Assembly (NCBI GenBank): GCA_947458545.1
Contig: CANGYH010000001.1
Span: 1,364,001 to 1,428,000, forward strand
DNA: 64,000 bases
Origin: Cytophagaceae bacterium
GTDB lineage: Bacteria; Bacteroidota; Bacteroidia; Cytophagales; Flexibacteraceae
Direction of reading: 5' to 3'
Under the pieces are notes generated by a model. The model made no database searches. It had not been told where the DNA came from and worked only from the letters and a program-made list of their open reading frames with translations. The translations under genes were made by a program, and so were the position numbers. Position 1 is the stretch's first letter; each line of letters opens with the position of its first letter. This document shows, piece after piece, positions 1-9,979 of the stretch.

Positions 1-564
1 GAGAATGGCATTGACCCACCAAACCCAGGCTGATCCGCCCAGGTGCCCTGTGATGCTGTACCACTGCACCCAGCTGACGCGCGTGCAGAAGACGTTGCCC
101 AGCGTAAGCCAGGGCCAAGAGAGCTCCCAGCCGAGATGCACCTTCTCGAAAAGCAGCCAGGCGGGCAACAGGGTGCATAAGCCCGCCACCACGCCCCAGC
201 GCAAGCGGGCCCTGAAGTACACCGCCAGGGGGATCGTCATCAGGGCAGCGTTGAGGATGATGGCCGCTGCAGCACCTTCTACGGTGGCATTCTTGATCCA
301 CCAGGTCGTGATGAGGTTGAACAGGAAAAGCGCCAGGTAAGCATGGCCCCAGAAACGCCAGCCCCGGCGCTTGCCGCCTTGCAGGGCAATGTCTTCACCG
401 GCCAGCAAAAGGGGCACAAAAGCCAGAAAGATGAGCAAGGTGGCACTGACCGGGTGCCAGGCCAGTGAGGCCAAGAGCCCCGTAGCGGAACCTAATCCCA
501 GCTTCTGCCAGCGGCTAAGCGGCCCCTTGTACCACCAATACGAGCTCTCCACGGATAGATTCAT
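1..564 (-). CDS. lnt: Apolipoprotein N-acyltransferase, N-terminal part (runs off left edge)
   Basis: This is the first 188 codons of a leftward gene whose C-terminus lies outside the window. Lnt transfers an acyl chain from phospholipid to the N-terminal cysteine of lipoproteins in the inner membrane. The translation is strongly hydrophobic, with about five membrane segments. It carries blocks I recognise from Bacteroidota Lnt: TTWWIKNATVEG near residue 90, then LSWPWLTLGN near residue 150 and WVQWYSITGHLGG after it. The nitrilase catalytic domain would lie beyond the edge. The ATG at 564 lies inside rsmI, so the two genes overlap by 50 nt in different frames, which suggests translational coupling. 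The family call is by recognised sequence blocks, not by catalytic residues. Confidence 0.85.
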   Translation of the reverse strand, partial: MNLSVESSYWWYKGPLSRWQKLGLGSATGLLASLAWHPVSATLLIFLAFVPLLLAGEDIALQGGKRRGWRFWGHAYLALFLFNLITTWWIKNATVEGAAAAIILNAALMTIPLAVYFRARLRWGVVAGLCTLLPAWLLFEKVHLGWELSWPWLTLGNVFCTRVSWVQWYSITGHLGGSAWVWWVNAIL

Positions 565-1177
565 CTTTGATTTGCTCGGCAGCCTGGCCGAGGGTTAGGC
601 GGATGCACTCCTGGTGCATTTTGCTGATCTCGCGCGCAATGACGATACGGCGCTCGGGTCCTAAAACCTCAGCCATTAGGGCTAAGGTTCTGCCGATGCG
701 GTGCGGACTTTCGTAAAAAATGAGGGTGCGGGGCTCGGCCACCAGTTTTTGCAGGCGGCCCGTCTTACCCTTAGGCGGCAAAAAGCCCTCGAACAAAAAC
801 CGGTCTGCAGGCAGGCCGCTCATCACCAAGGCGGGCACAAAGGCGGTGGCCCCGGGCAGGCAATCTACTTCGACCCCGGCCTCTACGCAGGCGCGTACCA
901 GCAAAAAGCCAGGGTCTGAGATGCCTGGCGTGCCAGCATCTGTGCAGAGGGCCAGTTTGGCGCCCTTTTGCAGGCGCTCCACCAGGCCCCGCACGCGTTG
1001 GTGCTCGTTGTGGGCATGGAAGCTCTCCATCGGTGCTTTGATCTGGTAATGGTCTAGCAGAATGCGTGTTTTGCGCGTGTCTTCGGCCAATACCGTCTCA
1101 GCCTCCCGCAGCACGTCTAGGGCGCGCAGCGTGATGTCTTTCAGGTTTCCGACGGGGGTGGGTACAAGGGTTAGCAA
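515..1177 (-). CDS. rsmI: 16S rRNA 2'-O-methyltransferase RsmI
   Basis: RsmI methylates the ribose of C1402 in 16S rRNA using S-adenosylmethionine (tetrapyrrole methylase fold). The N-terminal LVPTPVGNLKDIT, then AEDTRKTR, CTDAGTPGISDPG, LPGATAFVPAL and FYESPHRI are the family motifs in the usual order. The frame is open upstream to a TTG at 1213, but that TTG is in the T-tract after the eno terminator. I prefer the TTG at 1177, which begins just before LVPTPVGN and lies 7 nt after a CACCTTTG promoter-like element. No ATG is available in the N-terminal region. The gene is about 220 aa, normal for the family. Its 3' end overlaps lnt by 50 nt. Confidence 0.92.
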   Translation of the reverse strand: MLTLVPTPVGNLKDITLRALDVLREAETVLAEDTRKTRILLDHYQIKAPMESFHAHNEHQRVRGLVERLQKGAKLALCTDAGTPGISDPGFLLVRACVEAGVEVDCLPGATAFVPALVMSGLPADRFLFEGFLPPKGKTGRLQKLVAEPRTLIFYESPHRIGRTLALMAEVLGPERRIVIAREISKMHQECIRLTLGQAAEQIKDESIRGELVLVVQGAA

Positions 1178-1184
1178 GCGGCTG

Positions 1185-1192
1185 CAAAGGTG
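1185..1192 (-). promoter_or_regulatory. Bacteroidota -7-like element before rsmI
   Basis: CACCTTTG on the minus strand, one base off TANNTTTG, lies 7 nt before the TTG proposed as rsmI start. Transcription from it would begin at or next to the start codon. Confidence 0.45.
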
Positions 1193-1213
1193 GCAGATGG
1201 GGCAGCAAAACAA

Positions 1214-1242
1214 AGGCGCTGCCCAAACGATGGGCAGCGCCT
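1214..1242 (-). terminator. Terminator after eno
   Basis: A perfect 12-bp stem (AGGCGCTGCCCA with its complement) encloses a 5-nt loop. On the minus strand it is followed by TTGTTTTG. It lies 28 nt past the eno stop and ahead of rsmI, so it should separate eno from rsmI-lnt. Confidence 0.8.
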
Positions 1243-1270
1243 AGAAAGGGGTAGAGCAAGCCTACCAGGC

Positions 1271-2599
<1,329 letters not shown>

Positions 2600-2631
2600 T
2601 TAGGCCAGGGCCTAGCTTACTGGCCCACTTG

Positions 2632-4089
2632 CTAGAGCCCCATCACCCGCCGCACTTCTACGCGGTCGTCGAAGGGGTGTTTGACGCCGGCAATCTCTTG
2701 GTAGGTCTCATGGCCTTTACCTGCAATGAGCACGATATCTCCCGGCGTGGCCATGGCAAGTGCTTTTTCTATGGCTATGCGCCTGTCGGGCTCGCGCAGC
2801 AGCTTTTTGCGGGCGCTGATGGCAACGCCTCCGGCCATTTGGTCTATAATGGTAGCAGGATCTTCGGAGCGGGGATTATCGGCGGTCAGAATTACCTTAT
2901 CAGAGAGTTTGGCGGCCATGGCTCCCATTTCGGGGCGTTTGCCGGGGTCTCGGTCTCCGCCCGCCCCTACTACGGTGATGATGCGCTCTTGGCCCTGGCG
3001 TAAGTCGTTGATGGTCTCCAGCACGTTTTTAAGGGCATCAGGCGTGTGGGCATAGTCCACCACGGCGGTGATGGCATTGGCACTGGTAATGGTCTCAAAA
3101 CGGCCAGGTGCCCCGCGCAGGGTACTTAGTACCCGCAGCACCTCGTCTGCGGGCTCGCCCAGCTCTACGGCGGTGGCATAGACGGCCATGCCATTGTAGG
3201 CGTTAAAGCGGCCCGGCAGCGAGAGCCACACCTGTCGGCCGTCAATCTCTAGCTCGCTGCCTTGTACGCTGGCAGCCATAAACCGGCCCTTGTAGTCTGC
3301 CGGCGCCTCTAGCGCGTAGGTTTTGATGCGGGCATGGGTGTTTTGGACCATAACACGACCTTGCTTATCGTCCACGTTGGTGAGGGCAAACGCCCCGGGG
3401 CCCACCTCGTCGAAGAAACGCTTTTTGGCCTTGATGTAATTGGCCATCGTTCTGTGGAAGTCGAGGTGGTCTCGCGTCAGGTTGCTGAAGATGGCCCCGT
3501 TGAAGTCTAGCCCCGCAATGCGCCGCTGCACCACCGCATGCGACGACACCTCCATAAAGGCATGGGTGCAGCCCTGCTCTACCATGGTGGCCAGCAGCTT
3601 GTTTAGGGCCACAGGGTCTGGCGTGGTATGCGTAGCAGGCACCACCTCGGCGCCGATGCGGTTCTCGACGGTAGAGAGCAGGCCCGTCTTGTAGCCCAAG
3701 CCCGTAAAGAGTTGGTAGAGCAGGGTGGCGATGGTCGTTTTGCCGTTGGTGCCTGTTACACCGGCCAGTGTCAGCTTGCGGCTAGGGTGGCCGTAGAAGC
3801 CTGCCGCCAAGTGGCCCAATGCATCGGCACTATCTTCTACCACAACATAGGTGGCTTCATATTCGTCTACCTGGGCAGGCAGATGCTCGCAGACTATGAC
3901 TGCCGCGCCAAGCTCTAGTGCCTTGGTTATGTAGGCATGGCCGTCGGCCAGCGTGCCCGGTACTGCCACAAAGATGCCCCCCGGTTGTACGCGGCGGCTG
4001 TCTTGGGTTATGGCGGTGGGTACACGGTCCATGGCACCAGCCGTTTGTTTTAGGCGGACACCGTATAGCAGTTCTGATATTGGCAGCAT
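2632..4089 (-). CDS. murE: UDP-N-acetylmuramoyl-tripeptide synthetase MurE
   Basis: MurE adds the third stem-peptide residue to UDP-MurNAc-L-Ala-D-Glu in peptidoglycan synthesis. The 485-aa product shows the N-terminal UDP-binding region (TQDSRRVQPGGIFVA, residues 29-43), the ATP loop GTNGKTT (about 113-119), the central ligase block with MEVSSHAV and NLTRDHLDFH, and a C-terminal DNPRSEDP. DNPR is the motif of meso-diaminopimelate-adding enzymes, so the cell wall is probably of the DAP type. The frame stays open further upstream, but the ATG at 4089 begins the conserved MLPISELL and lies 7 nt after CACCTTTG. I therefore reject the longer version. Confidence 0.96.
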   Translation of the reverse strand: MLPISELLYGVRLKQTAGAMDRVPTAITQDSRRVQPGGIFVAVPGTLADGHAYITKALELGAAVIVCEHLPAQVDEYEATYVVVEDSADALGHLAAGFYGHPSRKLTLAGVTGTNGKTTIATLLYQLFTGLGYKTGLLSTVENRIGAEVVPATHTTPDPVALNKLLATMVEQGCTHAFMEVSSHAVVQRRIAGLDFNGAIFSNLTRDHLDFHRTMANYIKAKKRFFDEVGPGAFALTNVDDKQGRVMVQNTHARIKTYALEAPADYKGRFMAASVQGSELEIDGRQVWLSLPGRFNAYNGMAVYATAVELGEPADEVLRVLSTLRGAPGRFETITSANAITAVVDYAHTPDALKNVLETINDLRQGQERIITVVGAGGDRDPGKRPEMGAMAAKLSDKVILTADNPRSEDPATIIDQMAGGVAISARKKLLREPDRRIAIEKALAMATPGDIVLIAGKGHETYQEIAGVKHPFDDRVEVRRVMGL

Positions 4090-4096
4090 GGCCCGG

Positions 4097-4104
4097 CAAA
4101 GGTG
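4097..4104 (-). promoter_or_regulatory. -7-like element abutting murE start
   Basis: CACCTTTG on the minus strand, followed by 7 nt and the murE ATG. This is one of the repeated cases in this window where promoter and start codon nearly touch. Confidence 0.5.
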
Positions 4105-4257
4105 GCAAATCTGGGCCAAAGCCAAAGTTTGTTGCCGTAGCACAGCCACCTCTATGCCGTGGCCAAACTTGCAGGAGGCAGGTTGCGTACAGCACCTTTC
4201 GGCGGTATCTTTCCGTTTCGTTTTTCTTGCAACTTTAGCCCCTACATAGCTACTCCA

Positions 4258-7200
4258 TTGCCCGACCAGCCCAACCGCACCCTCAAAGCATACGCCAACC
4301 GCCTGGCCAACCTCAGCGGCCAAAATAAGGCCTTGCTTTTTTTGCGCCCCAGCAGCCAGCAAGACCTAGACCTGCTAGACCTGGACTTTGCCGCAGGCAA
4401 ACCCGCCATTGCTATTCTGCAAGAGCTGATAGAGGGTAAAACCAAGGTTGCCCTATGCTCTACGGGCCTGGGCGGCGGGCGAGACGGAGAGCTGAGCCAG
4501 CGCCTCAAAAACCTGGCGCGCAAAACCCAAAGCGTGGCCGAAGAAACCGGCAGCCAAGACCTACACCTGGGCTGGCCCCTGGCCACCGGCCGCTGGAGCA
4601 ACGACGGCCTGGTGCGTGCCCCGCTGCTGCTGTGGCCCGTACGCATCTGGCAGCAAAGCGGTACCTGGTACCTGGCCCCACAGCCCGACGAGGGCCCGGC
4701 CTTCAATAAGGCATTTTTATTAGCCATGGCGCACTACAACCAGGTGCCCATGCCTACGGCGCTGTTAGACGAGGATTTTGAGGAAGCTCCGTCCGACTGG
4801 CTGGCCTTCCGCACCTGGCTTTACGAGAAGCTGAAGGCGGCCGAGCTGCCACTGTCCTTTAACCAGGATCTTTTCTATGCGCCTCTGCAACCACTGCGGG
4901 CCTACAAGCGGGCCGAGCTGGAGGCCGAAACCCAAACAGGCAACATCAAGCTGATGCCTGAGGCCGTGCTGGGGCTTTTTCCGCAAGCTGACAGCTACAT
5001 GGGGCAAGATTACGACCTGATGCAGGCCAACGGCATTACCCTGGAAGAGGTGTTGGGTAGGCGCGGCAGCCCCTTCGGCACAGTGTATCCGGCGTGGCCT
5101 CTGGCGGTAGATGGCAGCCAAGAGAAGCTGCTGGGGCGCCTGCGGCAAGGCGAGAGCCTCTGTGTACAAGGCCCACCGGGTACGGGTAAAAGTCAGCTTA
5201 TTGCCAACCTAACGGCAGACGCTTTGGCCGCAGGCAAGCGGGTGCTGGTCGTCTGCCAAAAGCGCGCCGCGCTAGAGGTGGTGCAACAACGCCTGGCAGA
5301 CGTAGGCCTGGGCGCCTGGCTCGCACCGGTGTACGACTTTAGGGCAGACCGTGGCATGCTCTACGAGCGTATTTCGGCCCAGATAGACGCATTGGCCGAG
5401 TTTGACGGCAAAGCCGCCACCTTGCAACAAAGCGCTAACCCGGCCGATTTTACCCGGCTGGCCCACCAACTGGCCCAGGCCGACGCCGAGCTAGAGGAAT
5501 TACGCCGCGCCCTCTTTACGCCCGGCCCCAGCGGGCTGCCAGGCCGCACGCTCTATCTGGAGCTTAAGCCCGGCAGCCCCCGAATAGATCTGGGGCCGGG
5601 CTACGCGCACTTCACCTTTCCGGAAGCAGAGGGCTACTGCCAAACCCTGGCCCGCTTAGACGTGCTGCGCAAGGGCCTGGCAGGCGTGGACAGATTCTGG
5701 AACCTGCGCCTGAGCCTGGCCAAAGCCACCGGCACAGATGCCATCAGCCTGCAAAGCCTGCTGCAAGACTGGCCCTCCCAGCAAGCTGCATTAATTGATG
5801 TGGCCGCAAAGCCCAAATTAACCCCCAAAGAGGCCCGACGCTGGATTACCCGCCTGGGCCGCCCTGGCTTTGTGGACGGGCTCAAAAGAGCCTCTACCGC
5901 CTTGGGCGATGCTGAGGTACTGGCCGTGGCCCGCTTGTTGGCTGTGCGCAAAGAGCGCAAGTTTGCCCGCAAGCTGTTGTGGAAGGTCCGCCGATACCGG
6001 GCCGACCAAATCTACAAGCTGGCCTTGCCAGACGAGCGCCTGCAAGCCGCGCTGGCGCAGATGGTGCACCCAGACCCCAAGCGCCTGCTTAAATGCGTAG
6101 ACGAGGCCATCGTTGCAGACGGCAAGGGTGTTTTCGGGTGGTTGCATTACCGCACCCTGGGCAGCGGCAGCCAACCTGTGGTTACGCTGGCCAAAGGCAC
6201 AGGCAGCCGCACCGAGCGCCTTGCCCAAACCCGCCAGGGCCTTGAGGCCGCCAACCGCCTGCTGGCGCTGCGCCGGGTAGCCGTTGGCCGCTTGCCCATG
6301 CTAGAGTCTCTTTTACCCGCCGACCCAGGCAACCAGGCAGGCTGGCAGCGCGGGCTAGACATTTTGCTGCAAGCAGCAACGGTGGCGCGGTTTTTCCACC
6401 GGGCAAAGCTGGGCAAGTCTGTGCGCAAAGTCTTTTTTAAAGATAGCCTCACACGGAAGGCCTATTTAGACCGGGTATCTTCTGCGGCCAATGGGCTGAT
6501 CTTTTGGGGCCAAAACGCCCGCAAATACCTGGCACCCGCACAGATATCTGCCCTCTTTGATGGAAAGGTAGATGCTGCCCAGGCCGCAGCCTCGTTGCGG
6601 CAACATTATGACAGCCTTGTGGAGTGCGACCGCATCACTGGGGGGCTAGGCCTGGCAGAGCGCTCAGCACTGCGCCGGATGCTGGGCAGCAGGCTGGCCC
6701 TTGGCAAGGCTGGCTCGCTTGAGGGCTTGTTTAGGCAGAGCCTGCTGGCGGCCTGGCTCAACCACACCGAGCAGGCTATGCCCGCCCTGCGACTTGCCGC
6801 AGGCACCGTGCTCGATCTGCGACGGCAAGAGGTGCTACGCAGCCTGCGCGACCGCCGAAACCTTGCCACGGCCCAGATACTGCTCAGGCTGATGGCCGAG
6901 GCCCAACATGCCACGCAAGACGCACGGAAGCTCAAGGAGCTGGCCCACCAGGTGCGCAAAAAGCGGCAGCTGTGGTCTATCCGCCGATTGCTTGATACTT
7001 ACTTTGAGCAGGTGGTACGGCTGGCACCCTGCTGGATGGCCAGCCCAGAGACGGTCTCGGCCATCTTGCCCTTCTCAGAAGGACTGTTCGACCTTGTTGT
7101 CTTCGACGAGGCTTCGCAGTGCTTTGCCGAGCGGGGCATACCGGCGGCGTGGCGGGGCAGCCAGTTGATGATTACCGGTGACAGCAAACAATTGCCCCCC

Positions 7201-8202
7201 TTCGACCTGTACCGGGTGCGCTTTGCCGATGAGGAAGATGCCGAATCTGCAGACACGGAGGCCGACTCTTTGCTGACGCTGGCTGGGCTGCACCTGCCCG
7301 AGGCAGGCCTGGAGAGCCACTACCGCAGCCGCCGCCCAGAGCTGATTGAGTTCTCTAACCGCCACTTTTACAAAGGCCGCCTGCTGGCACTGCCCGAGCA
7401 GCGGGCCATGGCAGAGGGCGCGCCTGCCCTAACCGTAACGCGGGTGGCAGGCCACTGGCATAACAGGCAAAACCAACCCGAAGCTGAGGCCGTGGTGGCT
7501 GCCGTGCTGCAACATCTGGCCGAGCATCCGGAGCAGACCTTGGGCGTGGTAACCTTTAACCAGCCGCAGCAGGTGCTTATTCTGGATTTGCTAGACGAGC
7601 TGGCGGCTCAGAAGGGCATTGTCTTGCCCACTACGCTGTTTGTCAAAAACATAGAGAACGTGCAGGGCGACGAGCGAGACCATATCTACTTCTCGCTAGG
7701 GTATGGGCCAGACGAACAAGGCAAAATCCGCCTGCAGTTTGGTAGCCTATCTATGAAAGGGGGCGAAAACCGCCTGAACGTAGCCATCACCCGGGCCCGC
7801 ATGGGGGTAAGGCTTTTTGCCAGCCTCTCTGCCAACGACCTGGCCCGGGCTGCCACCGGGGCCGAGGGTGCTAAGCTGTTGGCTGCCTATCTGGCCTATG
7901 CAGAGCAAATCAGCCAGGGGCAGGCCGTGTTTGAGGTGATGGCCAAAGAGCCACCGCAGGCCGGCACCTTAGCCTACCGCCTTGCCGCGCGCGAGGCAAC
8001 GCTGAGCGCCGCTATGCCTTTTGCAGACCTTACCCGGTTTGACAACGGTGTACCCGCAGGCCTTGTATTTACAGACGATGCGGCTTTCCAGACGGCCCCA
8101 ACCGCAAGAGAATATGTGGTAATGCGGCCGGAGCAGGCCAGGCGCTTGGGCTGGAAAGTCGAGCAACGGTGGAGCCGGGAGGAGGCCCACCTGGCCCTGT
8201 AA
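4258..8202 (+). CDS. Large DUF4011-like superfamily 1 helicase
   Basis: A 1314-aa predicted helicase. The N-terminus (KAYANRLANLSGQNKALLFLR) resembles DUF4011 domains. A Walker A GPPGTGKS lies near residue 305, followed by a long insert rich in helices. Then come FDEASQC (Walker B type, near 949), GDSKQLPP (motif III, near 974), VQGDERD (near 1135) and NVAITRAR (motif VI, near 1174), as in Upf1-like SF1 helicases. The C-terminal 120 residues match nothing I recognise. A TATCTTTC promoter-like element lies near 4205-4212, so I favour the TTG at 4258. An in-frame ATG at 4159 is the alternative start. The gene stands alone between divergent murE and convergent gmhA (2-nt gap). Substrate and role are unknown; relatives occur in defence and repair contexts. 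Confidence 0.85.
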   Translation: MPDQPNRTLKAYANRLANLSGQNKALLFLRPSSQQDLDLLDLDFAAGKPAIAILQELIEGKTKVALCSTGLGGGRDGELSQRLKNLARKTQSVAEETGSQDLHLGWPLATGRWSNDGLVRAPLLLWPVRIWQQSGTWYLAPQPDEGPAFNKAFLLAMAHYNQVPMPTALLDEDFEEAPSDWLAFRTWLYEKLKAAELPLSFNQDLFYAPLQPLRAYKRAELEAETQTGNIKLMPEAVLGLFPQADSYMGQDYDLMQANGITLEEVLGRRGSPFGTVYPAWPLAVDGSQEKLLGRLRQGESLCVQGPPGTGKSQLIANLTADALAAGKRVLVVCQKRAALEVVQQRLADVGLGAWLAPVYDFRADRGMLYERISAQIDALAEFDGKAATLQQSANPADFTRLAHQLAQADAELEELRRALFTPGPSGLPGRTLYLELKPGSPRIDLGPGYAHFTFPEAEGYCQTLARLDVLRKGLAGVDRFWNLRLSLAKATGTDAISLQSLLQDWPSQQAALIDVAAKPKLTPKEARRWITRLGRPGFVDGLKRASTALGDAEVLAVARLLAVRKERKFARKLLWKVRRYRADQIYKLALPDERLQAALAQMVHPDPKRLLKCVDEAIVADGKGVFGWLHYRTLGSGSQPVVTLAKGTGSRTERLAQTRQGLEAANRLLALRRVAVGRLPMLESLLPADPGNQAGWQRGLDILLQAATVARFFHRAKLGKSVRKVFFKDSLTRKAYLDRVSSAANGLIFWGQNARKYLAPAQISALFDGKVDAAQAAASLRQHYDSLVECDRITGGLGLAERSALRRMLGSRLALGKAGSLEGLFRQSLLAAWLNHTEQAMPALRLAAGTVLDLRRQEVLRSLRDRRNLATAQILLRLMAEAQHATQDARKLKELAHQVRKKRQLWSIRRLLDTYFEQVVRLAPCWMASPETVSAILPFSEGLFDLVVFDEASQCFAERGIPAAWRGSQLMITGDSKQLPPFDLYRVRFADEEDAESADTEADSLLTLAGLHLPEAGLESHYRSRRPELIEFSNRHFYKGRLLALPEQRAMAEGAPALTVTRVAGHWHNRQNQPEAEAVVAAVLQHLAEHPEQTLGVVTFNQPQQVLILDLLDELAAQKGIVLPTTLFVKNIENVQGDERDHIYFSLGYGPDEQGKIRLQFGSLSMKGGENRLNVAITRARMGVRLFASLSANDLARAATGAEGAKLLAAYLAYAEQISQGQAVFEVMAKEPPQAGTLAYRLAAREATLSAAMPFADLTRFDNGVPAGLVFTDDAAFQTAPTAREYVVMRPEQARRLGWKVEQRWSREEAHLAL

Positions 8203-8204
8203 CG

Positions 8205-8804
8205 TCAGTACTTGATCTCTACCTGCGCCAGGGCAGATTCAATCAGCTCGATCCAGAGGTGGATCACCTTGATGTGAATCTCCTGGATGCGGTCGGCATA
8301 GCCGTGGTGGGGAATGAGAATCTCTGCATTGCCCTGCTTGCGGAGCTTGCCACCTGTCTTTCCCAGAAGCAGTATCACCTTCATGCCTCGGGCTTTGGCG
8401 GCCTCGACGGCGTTGAGCACGTTTTGGCTGTTGCCTGAGGTGGAGATGCCTAGCAGCACATCGCCTGGGCGGCCCATGGCCTCTACATAGCGGCTGAATA
8501 CGTGGTCAAAGCCATAGTCGTTGCCTACGCAGCTTAGGTAGGTAGGGTCTGCAATGGCCATGGCGGCATAGGCGGGCCTATGCTCTCGGTACTTGCCTGC
8601 CAGTTCTTCGGCAAAGTGCATGGCATCGGCATGGCTGCCGCCGTTGCCGCAGCTCAGAATCTTGTTGCCAGCCGCCAGCGCCTCTGCCATGATGCGAGCC
8701 CCGGTCAGGATATGCTGGCGCACCATGTCGTCTTCCAAGAAGGCTTCAAATACGGTACGGGCTTCTTCCAGGCTGCGGTCTAGCAGAGCTTTGGAGATGA
8801 TCAT
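8205..8804 (-). CDS. gmhA: D-sedoheptulose 7-phosphate isomerase
   Basis: This SIS-domain isomerase (199 aa) converts sedoheptulose 7-phosphate to D-glycero-manno-heptose 7-phosphate, the first step to the ADP-heptose used in the LPS core. Signature blocks are [18 protein letters not shown] (about residues 51-68), [20 protein letters not shown], and the phosphate-binding [11 protein letters not shown]. The length is typical. The ATG start gives MIISKALL. No other heptose genes are in the window. The 3' end faces the helicase gene with only 2 nt between stops. Confidence 0.95.
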   Translation of the reverse strand: MIISKALLDRSLEEARTVFEAFLEDDMVRQHILTGARIMAEALAAGNKILSCGNGGSHADAMHFAEELAGKYREHRPAYAAMAIADPTYLSCVGNDYGFDHVFSRYVEAMGRPGDVLLGISTSGNSQNVLNAVEAAKARGMKVILLLGKTGGKLRKQGNAEILIPHHGYADRIQEIHIKVIHLWIELIESALAQVEIKY

Positions 8805-8874
8805 CGGGCAAACGGGCGAGGTAGAGAAAAACTAAGTGTAGAAGATCTAGACAAGTGGTTGATGGCGGGCCAAA

Positions 8875-9873
8875 CTACCGGCCTGCTATGGCCACCGTTG
8901 CCAAGATGCGATCAACGATCTGACGTGGGCGGATACCATCGGCCTCGGCCTCGTAGGTGAGGATGATGCGGTGGTTGAGCACGTCTGGCGCTACTTCTTT
9001 GATATCCTCTGGCAGCACATAGTCTCTACCGTTGAAGAACGCCAGCGCCTTGGCTGCCCGGGCCAGATTGATGGTGGCCCGAGGGCTAGCCCCGAACTGG
9101 ATGTAGCCGGTGGCATCCTTCATGCCATAGTCGCCCGGGCGGCGGGTGGCGAAGATGAGCTCGATGATGTACTGCTCAAGGCTCTCGGAGATGTTGACCT
9201 GGTTGATGAGCTGCCCGATGGCAACGATGTCGTCCTTATCCAATACGGGTTGCACCTCGCCTTTGTAGGTGGTGTCGGCCATGCGGCGCATCACCTCTAG
9301 CTCTTCGGCCTTGCTGGGGTAGTCCACATAGAGCTTGAGCATAAAGCGGTCAACCTGAGCCTCTGGCAAGGGATAGGTGCCCTCTTGCTCTACGGGGTTT
9401 TGGGTGGCCAGTACCAGAAAGGGGCGGTCTAACAGAAAGGTCGTCTCGCCTATGGTTACCTGCTTTTCTTGCATGGCCTCTAGCAGGGCACTTTGGACCT
9501 TGGCAGGGGAGCGGTTGATCTCGTCGGCCAAGATGAGGTTGGCGAATATGGGCCCCTTCTTCACCTCGAAGCTACCCGCCTGCTGGTTGTAAATCATAGT
9601 GCCTATCAGGTCGGCAGGCAGCAGATCGGGCGTAAACTGAAGGCGGCGGAAGTCTAGCTTCAGCACCTGGCTCAGGGTAGAGACGGTCAGCGTCTTGGCC
9701 AGGCCGGGCACTCCTTCCAGCAGAATGTGCCCACCTGTAAAGAGGCCGATGAGCAGGCGTTGCACCATGTAGCGCTGGCCCACCACCACTTTGCCCACCT
9801 CGTCTGTCACAAGGCGCACTTTGGCCTGGAGTTCCTCGCGCTGGGCCTGCAAGTCGGTTTGGGGCGTTTCCAT
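8875..9873 (-). CDS. MoxR-family AAA+ ATPase
   Basis: A 332-aa MoxR/RavA-type ATPase, a chaperone-like AAA+ class that usually acts with vWA-domain proteins. Walker A is GVPGLAKT (about residues 54-61), Walker B is LILADE (113-118), followed by INRSPAKVQSALLEAMQE, a sensor 1 region LATQNPVEQEGTYPLPEAQ and a C-terminal lid with GASPRA. The ATG at 9873 (METPQTDL) follows a perfect TACCTTTG by 7 nt. An upstream in-frame ATG at 9936 is less likely because it would place the promoter inside the gene. No vWA gene is adjacent; the one at 23.5-24.6 kb is a possible but unlinked partner. Confidence 0.93.
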   Translation of the reverse strand: METPQTDLQAQREELQAKVRLVTDEVGKVVVGQRYMVQRLLIGLFTGGHILLEGVPGLAKTLTVSTLSQVLKLDFRRLQFTPDLLPADLIGTMIYNQQAGSFEVKKGPIFANLILADEINRSPAKVQSALLEAMQEKQVTIGETTFLLDRPFLVLATQNPVEQEGTYPLPEAQVDRFMLKLYVDYPSKAEELEVMRRMADTTYKGEVQPVLDKDDIVAIGQLINQVNISESLEQYIIELIFATRRPGDYGMKDATGYIQFGASPRATINLARAAKALAFFNGRDYVLPEDIKEVAPDVLNHRIILTYEAEADGIRPRQIVDRILATVAIAGR

Positions 9874-9880
9874 GGTATTG

Positions 9881-9888
9881 CAAAGGTA
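9881..9888 (-). promoter_or_regulatory. TACCTTTG promoter of the moxR gene
   Basis: An exact match to the Bacteroidota -7 consensus TANNTTTG on the minus strand, ending 7 nt before the start codon. The predicted transcript therefore has little or no 5' leader. Confidence 0.65.
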
Positions 9889-9979
9889 ACGGCTGGCACC
9901 AACCTTGGGCTTGGGGGCACGTACCAAGGTACACAAACCACTGCCCTATCAACAAGGGCTCAGCCATCGCCAAAAACGT

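Noticed and set aside
5-340. Plus-strand frame at the left edge
   Set aside because: Antisense to lnt, which has clear family blocks in the other strand.
4090-4362. N-terminal extension of murE
   Set aside because: The sequence before MLPISELL is low quality, crosses the promoter-like element and covers the promoter region of the helicase.
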